From NCBI GenBank assembly GCA_963817395.1, contig CAWFOC010000004.1:310001-374000 (forward strand): a DNA stretch of 64,000 nucleotides. The letters are read 5' to 3'. Below are positions 27,974-38,483 of this stretch, piece after piece. Source of the DNA: CAWGYQ01 sp963817395 (GTDB taxonomy: Bacteria > Acidobacteriota > Vicinamibacteria > Vicinamibacterales > CAVPJW01). Within the stretch, counting starts at the first letter, position 1, and each line of letters opens with the position of its first letter. A model generated the notes under the pieces. It did no database searches, was not told the origin of the DNA, and saw nothing but the letters and a program-made list of their open reading frames with translations. The translations under genes and the position numbers were made by a program.

Positions 27974-30781
27974 TCATCCGCGCGGTGGCCTCATCTCAGT
28001 GACTGCCGCGTCGCGCTCGAAGCGCTGGCGCTTCAAGTACAGGCCCTTTCGGGACAACCCCAGCATCTCGGCGGCCCGGTCGACTCGACCTCCGGACACG
28101 CGCATGGCGTGGGCGATGAGCGCGCGCTCGACATGATCGCTGGCGGCCGCCAGCGGCTGGTCGAGCCGCACGACAATCTCGGTTGGCTCGAGCGTGCGAT
28201 CCGACGCCAGCACCGTGCGGCGCGTCGAGGCGATCTCGGGCGAGAGGTGGACGGGCATCAGCACCGCGCCGGGCTCGGCCAGCGCGGCCATGCGTTGAAG
28301 CTGATTCGCGAGCTGGCGGACGTTGCCGGGCCAGTTGTAGAGCACCAGATACTCCATCGTTTCTTCGGCGAGACGAAGGTGGTCTTTCTTGAGCTCTTCG
28401 CTGAACCGTCGCAGGAAATGCTCGGCCAGCGCCGGAATCTCTTCACGGCGTTCGCGAAGCGGCGGGATGCGAAAGCGGATCACATTCAGGCGGTAGAAGA
28501 GATCCTCGCGGAAGCGACCCATCTGCACCAGATCGTCCAGGTTCTGATTGGTGGCGGCGATGATCCGGACGTCCACCTGTGATCGGCTGCGGCTCGCCCA
28601 GCGGATGTATCTCGTGCGATTCGAGGAATCGCAAGAGCTTGGGTTGAATCTCCGGGCTGAGCTCGCCGATCTCGTCCAGAAAGAGCGTGCCGCCGGCGGC
28701 GGCGCGGATGACGCCGGGCGAGCTCTCGTGCGCGCCCGTGAAGGCGCCGCGGCGGAAACCGAAGAGCTGACTCTCCACGATGTCGCGCGGAACGGTGGCG
28801 CAGTTGAACGGGACGAACGGCCTGCCGGCGCGTGACGAGGCGTCGTGAATTCCGCGTGCGAGCACCTCCTTGCCCGTCCCGGTCTCGCCGGTAATGAGCA
28901 TCGTGATGTTCGAGGTTGCCAGCTTCTGAGCAATGGCGAGATGGGCCTCGAGCGTTGGTGTGGTGCCGGGCCCGCCGCCGTTGGCGAACGCGGATTCGGC
29001 TCGGCGGCCAGAGCGCATGCTGGTCGTCGTCTGCACGGCGCGCGTGCCGTCGCTCCAAGGCGACGGACGACGAGCCGTCGGACGGCGCAGAGTCGACGGT
29101 CGCCAGCCATGCCGGGAGCGGGGCGAAAATGCAGCTCCCACGCCCATGCCCCGTCGGTGCCGAGGCCGATCGGGGTGGTGTGCTCGATTTGAGATCCGGA
29201 CAGCGGCTCCAGGGTGAGCTCTTCAGGGTCGATCACGCGTTCGAGCCGACCATCCGCGTGTCGGCGCACCACGAAGACTTCGCTGGCGCAGCCCAGCAGG
29301 CTCACCATCTCCACCGCCTCGAATCCGAGCAGAGCGGGCACACCCGCCTGATCGAGCAGCCTGGCCGCTCGATCGACCAGCTCGTGGCGTTCACGCGGGG
29401 CGCTGCCATCGAGCCCATGATCTGCGCCGCCATTTCGAGCGATGACAGGCACCTGTCGCGATCGCGACGCGATTCAATGAATGCGGTCGTGTTGCCGATC
29501 AACCGGGCAATCCGCATGGACCTCGCAAAAAGCGCGCGAGCGACGTCCGGCTGCTGATGCCCCGCTGCGGTGTGAACCGCCGACACGCGCTCGATCTCCG
29601 CGAGAAGATCGAGCGAGCGACCGTCGTAGGACCAGTTGACTTCGCGCACGAGCCGATCGGCCAGCTCGTGTTCATGACACAGTGCGGCGTACTCCGCCCG
29701 GTACAAGTGCAACAGGGCCTGCAGTCGCGGATCGCCCGCCCGCTCGAGCGACCGGCGTGGCTTGCTCGATGAGCTGCGCGATCTCGCCGGTGGGGCCGGA
29801 GCGGATGAGCAGCCTGAGGCGTGTCACATACGTACAGCACTGCTCGTACAGCGTGGCAGACGTCGCTCGCTGGATGTCGATCACCTGTCCGAGCAGTCGC
29901 CGGCATTCCTCATCGCGTCCCTGAGCCAGCCGCAGCCGGGCGAACCCCTCCAGGATCGCGGCTTCGACCCGGCTGCCGGCTGGTGCGAGGTCGAGGCCCT
30001 CCTTGAGCGCTCCCTCGGCCCGCTTCGAACTGTCCCTGGGCCAGCAGAAGATGCCCAAGATTGGACAGCATCGGCCACGCGCATGCCAGCGTGACCCGAC
30101 GATTCGACGAACTGTCTGGCAGTCTCCGTTTGCCGAAATGCCCGCTCGAATTCGGAGTCCAGGTAGTCGACGCACAGCTCCGCGATGGCCAGCGAGCCTT
30201 GGAGATACTCGTTGGGATGCGCGCTGAGGAGCGACGCAGCAATACGGAAGTGCTGACGCGCGCGAGGCATGAGGTTTCGCTGCGTCTCAATCTGCCCGAC
30301 GTAGATGTGCAGCGCGGCGGTCAGGTGCGGGTCGCCGGCCGCGGCCACATTGCGTCTGACCTCGGGCAACAGCGTCAGTAGCGCTTGGGCGCCGTCTCTC
30401 GTTTCGCCCACGGTCAGCATCACCGACAACTGGGCGCGACACAGCTGCTCGCGGTCGCCGCCACGCTCGGCGTCGGCCGCAGCCTTCCGATACTCTTCGA
30501 GCGCGGCCAGGGAGTCGCCCTGGGTCTTTCGAATGTCCCCCATGACGATGTGGCAACGAGCCCGAGAGCCGTGTTCGAGCGCCGATTTCAGCAGGAGCCG
30601 CGTGGCGAGCTCTCGCGCGTCGGTCAGCCGGCCGGTGTACTGGAGTAGTTCCGCTCGTGTCACGGCCATCGAGTCACCCAACTGGGGCGGTCTCGCGTCG
30701 GGTGTCCAGCTCGGAGAGCGCTTGAGCGAACCGGCCAACGCGGACAAGCGCGGCGACGCGAGCCGGAGCGTTGTCGGACAT
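27974..30781 (-). CDS. Large sigma-54-dependent activator with N-terminal TPR-like region (about seven frameshifts)
   Basis: A single protein of about 935 residues reconstructed across frames. From ATG 30781: helical TPR-like repeats (AQALSELDTRRE, LQYTGRLTDARELATRLLLK, DSLAALEEYRKAAADAER, YDGRSLDLLAEIERVSAVHT). Next is a sensory region (LLGFEAVEMVSLLGCASEVF). Then comes the AAA+ domain with Walker A GETGTGKE, the sigma-54 contact GAFTGA, Walker B GTLFLDEIGE, sensor VRIIAATNQ and WPGNVRQLANQL. It ends in a Fis-type HTH (RAAEMLGLSRKGLYLKRQR). Breaks lie near 30684, 30075, 30025, 29740, 29395, 29070 and 28585. The one at 30684-30687 (G4) is mended by one-base deletion. It is divergent from the NTF2-like gene. 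Confidence 0.75.
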
Positions 30782-30972
30782 TGGGAATCTCCCTCGATGC
30801 GCGCGGTGAAGAGCCGCAGTGTAGCCGAAAAGCCCGGGATCCGGCCGTATCTCCTCGGCACGCGACCGGAAAGACCGTCGCCGTTGCGAGTAGACTGAAG
30901 TCCCGTCCCGACGCGTAGGCTTCTGACGCGCGCGGGCACGTGGCTGAGGCCATTCACGGAGTCATCGGACGC

Positions 30973-31362
30973 ATGCCGCAGATCAACGTTGATGCCGTAC
31001 GTCGCGGGTACGAGGCCTTCAGACGCCGTGACATGGAGGCCATCCTGGATTTGTTCGACCCGGACGTCGAGATCTATCAGTCGTTCGAAATTCCCTGGGG
31101 CGGCCGCTACAGAGGCCACGACCAGGCGCGACAGTTCTTCGAGCGCCTGGTCCATGCCATCGAATCGCGAGACGAAATCGAGCGCGTCATCGACTCGGGT
31201 GACCACGTCGCGGCCGCGGGCCGCGCGCACGGTGTCATTCGCGCGACCGGCCGGGAGTTCGACGTCGCGGTGGTGCATCTCTGGACGCTTCGATCCGGCC
31301 GGGTCGTCAGGTTCGAGGTATATCTGGACAATCCGGCCATGCTCGACGCGCTGGGACGATGA
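30973..31362 (+). CDS. NTF2/SnoaL-like protein
   Basis: 129 residues with the nuclear transport factor 2-like fold: RRGYEAFRRRDMEAILDLFD, WGGRYRGHDQARQFF and VVHLWTLRSGRVVRFEVYLD are characteristic of the SnoaL-like family. Such proteins bind small hydrophobic ligands or act as isomerases; no catalytic identity can be given. ATG 30973 sits 3 codons before the conserved VDAVRRGY start; a 190-base gap separates it from the divergent regulator. Confidence 0.8.
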   Translation: MPQINVDAVRRGYEAFRRRDMEAILDLFDPDVEIYQSFEIPWGGRYRGHDQARQFFERLVHAIESRDEIERVIDSGDHVAAAGRAHGVIRATGREFDVAVVHLWTLRSGRVVRFEVYLDNPAMLDALGR

Positions 31363-31365
31363 GGA

Positions 31366-31749
31366 GTGGCGGTGATCCGCAGTGTGACGGCGATCGTGAT
31401 CGGCTACCTCGTCTTCGGGCTCAGTACGACGCTGCTATTCGGAGTGAGCGGCCAGGATCCACGTCAAGTTCCTGCGACGGGTCTTCTCGTGTTCTTCGTC
31501 GCGTACGGTACGGCGTTCGCGTTCCTGGGCGGCTACCTGACGGCGCTCGTTGCCAGCCACTCTGAGGCCGTGCACGGCCTCGTGCTCGCCGGTGTACTCG
31601 CCGTCGTTGCACTCGTGTCGATGATCCTCGAGTGGCCACACGGCTCGGTGTGGAGCCAGGCTGCCGTGCTCGGATTGATGGCGCCCGCCGCGGCATTCGG
31701 CGCGCGGGTTCGTCAACGGGTCGTGCCATTCCGCCACCCGTCGGCATGA
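31366..31749 (+). CDS. Small integral membrane protein
   Basis: 127 residues with four predicted membrane helices (SVTAIVIGYLVFGLSTTLLF, LVFFVAYGTAFAFLGGYLTA, LVLAGVLAVVALVSMILEW, AVLGLMAPAAAFGARV). It begins with GTG 31366 only three bases after the preceding stop, with GAGGAG overlapping, so the two genes are probably cotranscribed. No domain is recognised. Confidence 0.6.
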   Translation: MAVIRSVTAIVIGYLVFGLSTTLLFGVSGQDPRQVPATGLLVFFVAYGTAFAFLGGYLTALVASHSEAVHGLVLAGVLAVVALVSMILEWPHGSVWSQAAVLGLMAPAAAFGARVRQRVVPFRHPSA

Positions 31750-31755
31750 GCCGGT

Positions 31756-32971
31756 GTGCGCCGCGACACGCTGTCCCTGAGTGAAGCGCGTCGAATCGCG
31801 CTCGCCGCCCAGGGGTTCGATCGGCCCCGTCCCCGCCGCAAAGTCCGCCAGGCGGATCTCAGCCGGGTGATCAGACAGCTCGGCCTCATCCAGATTGACT
31901 CGGTCAACGTGCTCGTCCGGGCTCACTACCTGGTGCTCTTCTCGAGGCTGGGTCCCTACGAGACCTCCGATCTCGACGATCTGATCTATGCGCGGCGGGA
32001 GTTCACGGAGCAGTGGGCGCACGAAGCGTCAATCCTTCCGGTCGATCGGTGGCCGCTCTTTCGGCATCGCATGGAGGGCTTCGATCGAAAGCTTCGTGCG
32101 CTTCGCGCATACATGGAGCGGGAAACCGAGTACGTCGCGCGCGTGCTGGCGGAAGTACGCACGCAGAGGTGCGCTGGCGGCGGGCGAGGTGGCCGAACCG
32201 GACGGTTCCCGCGGGCAAGCCGGCGACTGGTGGGGCTGGACTGACGCCAAGGCCGCACTCGAAGGCCACTTCGCCTGCGGGCGACTGGCGATTGCCAATC
32301 GCCGGCCGTCAAACGTCGCGCGCGTCTACGATCTGGTCGAGCGGGTTCTGCCTCGCGAGCACCTGGAACGCATGCCACGTCCGGAGGACGCCCAGCGTGA
32401 GCTCGTGCGGCTGGCGGCGCAGGCGCACGGCGTGGGGACGGTCGAGGATCTGGCCGATTACTACAGGATGCCGCTCAAGGACGCGCGCAGGCGTGTCGCC
32501 GAGCTCGTTGGGGCGCGTGAGCTTCGCGAGGTTCACGTCGAAGGATGGCGAGCGCCGGCATATGTGGCGTGCTCCGTCTCGATGCCGCGTCGTGTCGATG
32601 CGGCCAGCCTGATCTCGCCCTTCGATCCGCTCGTGTGGTTCCGGCCCCGGACAGCCAGACTGTTCGGCTTCGACTATCGCCTCGAGATTTTCGTCCCCCG
32701 TCCGGCGCGCCGGTGGGGTTACTACGTTCTGCCGTTTCTGCTCGGCGAGCGGTTCGTCGCCCGGCTCGATCTCAAGGCGGACCGGGCCACGCGCCGACTG
32801 CTCGTCGAGGCCGCCCACGTCGAGCCGCAGCTGGACCGTGACGAGGTGGCCTCTGCCGTCGCGGCCGAACTACAAGCGCTGTCCCGTTGGCTGAATCTCG
32901 ACGACATTGCGGTCGCGCGTCGAGGCAAGCTCTCGCTGACCTTGCTGCGGGCCGTGCGCGCCGGACGCTGA
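31756..32971 (+). CDS. YcaQ/AlkX-like winged-helix DNA glycosylase family protein (frameshifted)
   Basis: Repaired length is 404 residues. The family (YcaQ in E. coli unhooks interstrand crosslinks) is recognised by LIQIDSVNVLVRAHYLVLFS, FTEQWAHEASILPVDRWPLF, and the C-terminal LISPFDPLVWFRPRTARLFG and RLEIFVPRPARRWGYYVLP. A one-base insertion near 32160 separates the first 135 residues from the rest. Starts GTG 31756, 7 bases after the previous stop. Activity on crosslinks is inferred from family only. Confidence 0.85.
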
Positions 32972-33064
32972 CGATGCGAGGAAGCCGCGGCATCGCCGAT
33001 CGGCGCTACAATTCTGCCGCCGCCGGAGCTCGTGAGCGCGCTGTGCCGCGAAGAAGGGACGAGG

Positions 33065-33604
33065 ATGTGTTCGTCGATGACGTTTGATCTCGCCGACGCC
33101 ATCGCCGTGCTGGAGCGAACGCCGCGAGTGCTCACCTCGCTGCTCGACGGGTTGAGCCTCGCGTGGACGGCCCCCAACGAGGGACCTGACACCTGGAGCC
33201 CGTTCGACGTGGTGGGCCACCTGATCGACGGCGAGGAAACCGACTGGATTCCTCGTGCTCGCATCATCCTGAACCAGAGCGGCAGCCGGCGCTTCGTCCC
33301 CTTCGATCGATTCCGCCATCTTCGGCTCAATTCCGGACACCGGCTGGAGGACCTGCTGCAGCGGTTCGCGGCCCTGCGCGCCGCGAATCTCGATGCGCTC
33401 CGCGGCTTCGGCTTGACCGCCCCCGAACTGCAACTCACCGGCGAGCATCCGGAACTGGGTACGGTGACGCTCGAGCAACTGCTCGCCACCTGGGTAACGC
33501 ACGACCTGACGCACCTCGCGCAGATCGCCCGAGTCATGGGCCGCCAGTACACCGGGGCCGTGGGGCCTTGGACGGCATATATCGGAATCCTGAAGCCATC
33601 GTAG
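33065..33604 (+). CDS. DinB-family protein
   Basis: About 179 residues with the DinB four-helix fold. Characteristic segments are WSPFDVVGHLIDGEETDWIP and LLATWVTHDLTHLAQIARVM, which hold the three metal-binding histidines of the family (VVGHLI, THDLTHLAQ). It may be a metal-dependent transferase or hydrolase of the bacillithiol/mycothiol type, which cannot be narrowed down. ATG 33065 follows GACGAGG; ATG 33077 (MTFDLADAI) is equally likely. Confidence 0.8.
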   Translation: MCSSMTFDLADAIAVLERTPRVLTSLLDGLSLAWTAPNEGPDTWSPFDVVGHLIDGEETDWIPRARIILNQSGSRRFVPFDRFRHLRLNSGHRLEDLLQRFAALRAANLDALRGFGLTAPELQLTGEHPELGTVTLEQLLATWVTHDLTHLAQIARVMGRQYTGAVGPWTAYIGILKPS

Positions 33605-33615
33605 AGGGAGCACCG

Positions 33616-35286
33616 ATGGTGATTGCCAAGACGATGGGGCCGAAACTCGATCGCGACGTCTCGAGCCCGGTGCTCGCTGCACGACCGTCACGAGCGCGGG
33701 CGCGCACGCCAAGACGCCGGCATCGTGCCGTTGTCGCGTGTCTGCTTTCCGTTGCCGTGGCGGCATCAGCTGCCGCGCGTCAGCGACCAGAAGCGCCGCC
33801 TACCCTGGATGCGTACGTCCAGCGCGCGATGAAGGCCTTCGAGGTGCCGGGCATCGGACTGGCCATCGTGAAGGACGGTGTGGTCGTGGCTGCTTCAGGC
33901 TACGGAGTGCGCAAGCTCGGCGAGGGGGCGAGTGTCGATTCCCGAACCCTCTTCGGGATTGCCTCGAACACCAAGGCCTTTACCGCGACCGCGCTCGGTC
34001 TCCTGGTGGAAGAAGGCCGGATTGCCTGGGACGCCCCGGTGATTCGCTACCTGCCATGGTTCCAGATGTGGGATCCGTTCGTGACGCGCGAACTGACGGT
34101 TCGCGATCTGCTCGTCCACCGCAGCGGATTGGGTCTCGGCGCTGGCGACCTGTTGTGGTGGCCGCCGTCTACCTACAATCGCAAGGAGATCGCCGCCCGG
34201 CTTCGTTTCATTCCCCCCGCTTCCAGCTTCCGGACCGCCTACGCCTACGACAATGTCCTCTATCTGATTGCCGGCGAGGTCATCGAAGCCGTCTCGAAAC
34301 AGAGCTGGGAGGATTTCGTGTCGTCGCGGATCCTGGCGAAAGTTGGCATGCACGGCAGCAACGTTCGGCATTCGGCCGCGGTGGCCGGCGACAACGTGGC
34401 CGCGCCTCACGCGCGCATCGACGGCGTCGTCAGGCCCGTGGCGGCCTTCGACAGCGATAACACGAATCCCGCCGGCGGCATCAATTCGAGCGCCGAGGAT
34501 CTGGCCAAGTGGCTGCTTGTCCAGCTGAACGAGGGAAGACTATCTGACGGCTCGCGGCTCTTCTCCGAGGAGACGGCCAAACAATTGACGACCCTCGTCA
34601 CGCCCATGCCGATTCAGGAGCCGCCACCCGAGCTGGCGGCGCTCAGGCCCAACTTCAACGGCTATGCCCTGGGCTTCAATGTCTTCGACTATCGAGGTCG
34701 GAAGATCGTCACGCACACGGGCGGGCTGCCCGGCTACGTGTCGCGGCTGCTGATGGTCCCCGATCTCGAGCTCGGCATCGCGGTGCTGACAAACCAGGAG
34801 TCGGGCGAGGCGTTCAATTCGATCGCGTTCCATGTTGCCGATCACTATCTCGGCGCGCCCGTCACCGACTGGGTTGGCGCCTATCTGAACGTCAGAGCGA
34901 GAAATGATGCCAGTGACCTCGACGCAGAGGCGCGGGCAACGGCCGCGCGCGATCGCCAATCGAAGCCATCGCTTCCGCTCGAACGATACGCCGGCGCGTA
35001 TGAGGATGCGTGGTACGGCCCGATCGAGATCGAGCACCGCGACGGAACGCTCGTCATGCGATTCGGACGCACCCCGTCGCTGGTCGGCGATCTGGCACAC
35101 TGGCAGCACGACACCTTCGTCGTGCGGTGGCGCGATCGCGAGCTTCGCGCCGATGCTTATGTGACGTTTTCACTCGAGCCCGATGGGCGCATCGAACGCG
35201 CGAAGATGGCTGCCGTCTCGCCTGCCACCGATTTCAGTTTCGATTTCCAGGATCTGCTGCTGGTGCCGGCCGCGGGCGGCCGCTGA
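33616..35286 (+). CDS. Secreted serine beta-lactamase-like hydrolase (class C/PBP4-type) with C-terminal domain
   Basis: 556 residues. A long Arg-rich N-terminus precedes a hydrophobic signal helix (VVACLLSVAVAASAAA). The catalytic motifs are S117-x-x-K120 (SNTK), the tyrosine in AYAYDNVLY and HTGG near the C-terminal third. These match esterase/penicillin-binding family members rather than resistance beta-lactamases. After about residue 440 comes a lipocalin-like C-terminal domain (LPLERYAGAYEDAWYGPIEI). Likely a periplasmic peptidase or esterase. It starts 12 bases after dinB and may be cotranscribed. Confidence 0.88.
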   Translation: MVIAKTMGPKLDRDVSSPVLAARPSRARARTPRRRHRAVVACLLSVAVAASAAARQRPEAPPTLDAYVQRAMKAFEVPGIGLAIVKDGVVVAASGYGVRKLGEGASVDSRTLFGIASNTKAFTATALGLLVEEGRIAWDAPVIRYLPWFQMWDPFVTRELTVRDLLVHRSGLGLGAGDLLWWPPSTYNRKEIAARLRFIPPASSFRTAYAYDNVLYLIAGEVIEAVSKQSWEDFVSSRILAKVGMHGSNVRHSAAVAGDNVAAPHARIDGVVRPVAAFDSDNTNPAGGINSSAEDLAKWLLVQLNEGRLSDGSRLFSEETAKQLTTLVTPMPIQEPPPELAALRPNFNGYALGFNVFDYRGRKIVTHTGGLPGYVSRLLMVPDLELGIAVLTNQESGEAFNSIAFHVADHYLGAPVTDWVGAYLNVRARNDASDLDAEARATAARDRQSKPSLPLERYAGAYEDAWYGPIEIEHRDGTLVMRFGRTPSLVGDLAHWQHDTFVVRWRDRELRADAYVTFSLEPDGRIERAKMAAVSPATDFSFDFQDLLLVPAAGGR

Positions 35287-35363
35287 CGCACCCGCCGTTG
35301 ACTCGAAGCCCTCGATTCCGCTGCCCGGCCTGACCCGTCATATACTTCTGCCCGCTGGGGTCC

Positions 35364-35843
35364 ATGTCCTCCGCATCGAGCGACAGTCCCAACGTCCGTT
35401 TTCCGCCCCCACTTCTTTACCTCGTGGGGTTTCTCGCTGGTGTCGTTCTGCACCGGTGGGTAGGCCATGACAGCATTCCCGCGCACCTGCGGGGTCTTTC
35501 GACAAGCCTGGGGATCATGCTGATTGCGGCAGGCCTCGCGTTGATTGCGTGGGCGGTCACGACGTTTCGACGGCTGCGAACCACACTGCTGCCGATGCGA
35601 CCCTCGTCCGCCCTGGCCGCGCAAGGTCCGTATCGCTTCACGCGAAATCCGATGTACGTCGGCCTGGCGGCCATCTACTTTGGCGCAGCGTGGATGGCGG
35701 GCTTTGCATGGCCGCTGGCCTGCCTGCCTGTGGTGCTGTTCGCTGTGCGCCGCCTCATCATCGATCGCGAAGAGCGGTATCTCGAGCGCCGCTTCGGCGG
35801 TGACTACCGTGCGTACACGAAACAGGTACGACGATGGCTCTGA
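35364..35843 (+). CDS. Isoprenylcysteine carboxyl methyltransferase-family membrane protein
   Basis: 159 residues with about four membrane helices and the ICMT/PEMT signature GPYRFTRNPMYVGLAAIYFG, followed by EERYLERRFGGDYRAYTKQV, which closes the S-adenosylmethionine-binding region. The substrate is unknown; bacterial homologues often act on unidentified small or lipid acceptors. The stop TGA at 35841-35843 sits in the palindrome TGAGTCA with the stop of the convergent exporter. Confidence 0.85.
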   Translation: MSSASSDSPNVRFPPPLLYLVGFLAGVVLHRWVGHDSIPAHLRGLSTSLGIMLIAAGLALIAWAVTTFRRLRTTLLPMRPSSALAAQGPYRFTRNPMYVGLAAIYFGAAWMAGFAWPLACLPVVLFAVRRLIIDREERYLERRFGGDYRAYTKQVRRWL

Positions 35844-35844
35844 G

Positions 35845-36789
35845 TCAGCGCGAGACGCGGTGCCGATTGCGGCCGACCATGACGAGGACCACGCCCGACA
35901 GGATGACCGCTCCGCCCACGACCAGTCGAGCGGTCACGCGTTCCCCGAGCCACCACGTTGCGCCGATCGCCGTGAGGACCGGTACGGAGAGTTGTGCGAC
36001 CGCGGCCTGCAGCGACGTGAGTGAGGGAACGGCGCGATACCACAAGGCGTACCCCACGCCAGATGCCAGAGACCCGGAGGCGACGGCCAGGCCTGCGCCC
36101 GTCCACGTCACCTTTTCGGATCCGGCCGAACCGATGCTCACGAGTACGGCGAATACGACTGCGCAGCTGAAGTTGCGGGCCGTTGCGCCGATCGGATCGT
36201 CCACGGCCTGCCCGCGCAGCGAATAGACTGCCCATGCCATTCCGGCCGCTGCCATCAGCAGCGAGCCCGTCAGATCGGGTGCGCTGCCACCCGGCGCCGT
36301 GAGGAGCAGGAGTCCGCCAACCGCCGTGGCGAGACCAATCCATTCAACGGGCCGCGGCCTCTCACCGTTCAAGAGTCCCCAACCGACCATCGTCGTCTGC
36401 ACACAGCCGAAGAGAATGAGCGCGCCGAATCCTGCTCCGATGCGGAGGTAGGCGTACGAAAACGCGATCGCATAAACGAAGAGGGCGGCGGCGGACCACC
36501 ACGAGTCAGCCGAGGGCCGCAGCCGGCGTCGCGCCAGGGTTGCGACGACGGCCAGCGTGACCGCACCGCTGGCCAGGCGAATCAAGGTAAAGGAGGCAGG
36601 GTCGACGAACGCGCGGCCAAGGGCCAGGCGTGTCAGGAGTGAGTTCGCCGCAAACCCCACGAGGGCCGCGCTCGCGCACGCGGTCACGATCTGGGGTCGT
36701 GGCCCGGTCGCGAGCGCCTTCTCCACAGGCGCGTGGTCACCGCGCCGCCGCCCCGGTCGCCCGGCCGTCCTGCTGCGCTCGGTCGTCAC
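35845..36789 (-). CDS. DMT-superfamily (EamA) transporter
   Basis: 314 residues, ten hydrophobic segments in two repeats, as in drug/metabolite transporters of the EamA type: AALVGFAANSLLTRLALGRA begins the first repeat, and LASGVGYALWYRAVPSLTSL and GATWWLGERVTARLVVGGA lie in the second. The N-terminus is basic and carries no signal. Substrate is unknown. Starts at GTG 36789, back to back with the phosphatase lipoprotein gene. Confidence 0.85.
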   Translation of the reverse strand: MTTERSRTAGRPGRRRGDHAPVEKALATGPRPQIVTACASAALVGFAANSLLTRLALGRAFVDPASFTLIRLASGAVTLAVVATLARRRLRPSADSWWSAAALFVYAIAFSYAYLRIGAGFGALILFGCVQTTMVGWGLLNGERPRPVEWIGLATAVGGLLLLTAPGGSAPDLTGSLLMAAAGMAWAVYSLRGQAVDDPIGATARNFSCAVVFAVLVSIGSAGSEKVTWTGAGLAVASGSLASGVGYALWYRAVPSLTSLQAAVAQLSVPVLTAIGATWWLGERVTARLVVGGAVILSGVVLVMVGRNRHRVSR

Positions 36790-36824
36790 ACGAACGTTTC
36801 ACGTCGAGGATATTATCTGCACCT

Positions 36825-38476
36825 GTGGCAATTCGGCCGTCTACCCGGCTTCTGCGCTGGCTCGCCGTCTTCGGCCTCGGACTCGCTGCAACAGCCTGCC
36901 GCTCGACTGAGACACGGCCCCGGCTGGTCGTCTTGATCAGTGTGGACCAGATGCGGGCCGACTACGTCGAGCGGTTTCAGCATCAATGGACCCGGGGCCT
37001 GCGTCGCCTGGTGGATCGCGGTGCGCGGTTCAATGAGGCGGTGTACCCGTACATGAATACGGTCACTTGCGCTGGCCACGCGACGATGGCGACGGGATCG
37101 GTGCCGGCCGAGCACGGGCAAGTCATGAACGAATGGTGGGATCGGGCGGGCCAACGGATCGTGACCTGCACGACCGACGAGACGGCGCGGCCAGTGAGCT
37201 ATGGCGCACCAACTCCCGAGGCGCACAGCGGCGCGCGCTTGAAAGTGCGAACGTTGGCCGAAGAGATGCACGCGCAACTTGCTGCCGGCGCCGCGTGTGG
37301 TCACGTTGTCGCTGAAGGCGCGATCGGCCATCATGCTGGCCGGACGCCATGGGGACGCCGTGACCTGGTTCGACAACAAGCGCGGAGCATGGGTCACCTC
37401 CACGGCGTTTTCTCCATCCCCGGTGCCCCACCTCGCCCGGTTCCTGGCCAGTCGTGCGGTCAAATCGGATCTCGGCAAAGATCTGGAGCAGACTGCTCCC
37501 GGCGAATCGCTATCTTTATGACGATGTGAACATCGGGAGACAGCCGTCCAAACCCTGGGGCCCGACACTGCCGCACGAACTGGTCGGTATTGACCGACGA
37601 GTCGATCCCGCGTTCTACGAACAATGGGAAAGTAGCCCGTTCTCGGACGAGTTTCTGACGGAGATGGCCATTGCGAGCGTGGACGGGCTCGGCCTGGGCG
37701 CGCGCGGCCGCACCGACTTTCTCGGCGTGAGCTTTTCAGCGCTCGACAAGGTGGGCCACGACTTCGGACCGTTCAGCCACGAGGTGCAGGATGTGTTGGC
37801 GCGCCTGGACCAATCCATCGGGCGGCTGCTGGACGGATTGGACGAGCGGGTCGGCCGGGACCGATACGTCGTCGGGCTGACCGCCGACCACGGCGTGTCG
37901 CCCGTTCCCGATCAGATGAAGGCCCTTGGCACTGATGCGGGCCGCATCGACAGCCACTCGCTCGCCGATGCCATCGAACGCACGATGACCACCAGCTTCG
38001 GCCCGGGCACGTACGTATCCGTCGTCGAGCACACCGATGTGTACTTCGCGCCGGGCGTGTATGCGCGCCTGGTGCGCGACCCGGAAACGCTCGGCGCCGT
38101 GCTGAAAGTCATCGGGGAGTGGCCCGGCGTGTGGCGCGTCTATCGCGGGGATCTGTTGCCGTCGCGTGCGCCAGACGATCCCGTCGCGTCGGCCATCGCC
38201 TTGAGTTATGTGTCCGATCGGAGCGGCGATCTCGTGCTCGTGCCCAAGCCGTACTGGGTGACGTCCGGCGACAGTGCGGCGACGCACGGGACGCTGCATC
38301 CGTACGACGCGCGCGTTCCCCTGATCCTGATGGGCGCTCCCTTCAAGCCGGGCACATACCTGGAGCCCTCCAGTCCGACCGATCTTGCCCCGACGCTGGC
38401 CCATACCGTGGGCGTCACGATGACACGGCCCCGCGGCCGCATCCTGCGCGAAGCTCTCCAGACGGCCACGCCCTGA
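36825..38476 (+). CDS. PafA-like alkaline phosphatase / type I phosphodiesterase lipoprotein (two frameshifts)
   Basis: Repaired length is 549 residues. The N-terminus is a lipoprotein signal (RWLAVFGLGLAATACRST) with Cys as lipobox residue. The catalytic motifs are ISVDQMRADYVERF (metal-binding Asp), NTVTCAGHATMATGSVPAEH (nucleophilic Thr) and the C-terminal LTADHGVSPVPDQ and ATHGTLHPYDARVPLILMG. This is the PafA/phosphodiesterase class of secreted phosphate-releasing enzymes. Breaks near 37277 (TT) and 37477-37479 (AAA) are each mended by deleting one base. GTG 36825 is taken as the start. Convergent with the response regulator. Confidence 0.83.
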
Positions 38477-38483
38477 CGCTCGT

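Noticed and set aside
27974..29452. A 492-codon protein as a complete gene
   Set aside because: Its middle section is out of frame and low-complexity (Arg/Ser-rich), while the AAA+ motifs lie in another frame. Two breaks cancel, giving a false intact frame.
3345..30687. Programmed frameshifting at G4 runs
   Set aside because: Breaks fall in unrelated genes, in single direction and without slippery or stimulatory structures, and also in rplC and rplD. An error bias explains them better.
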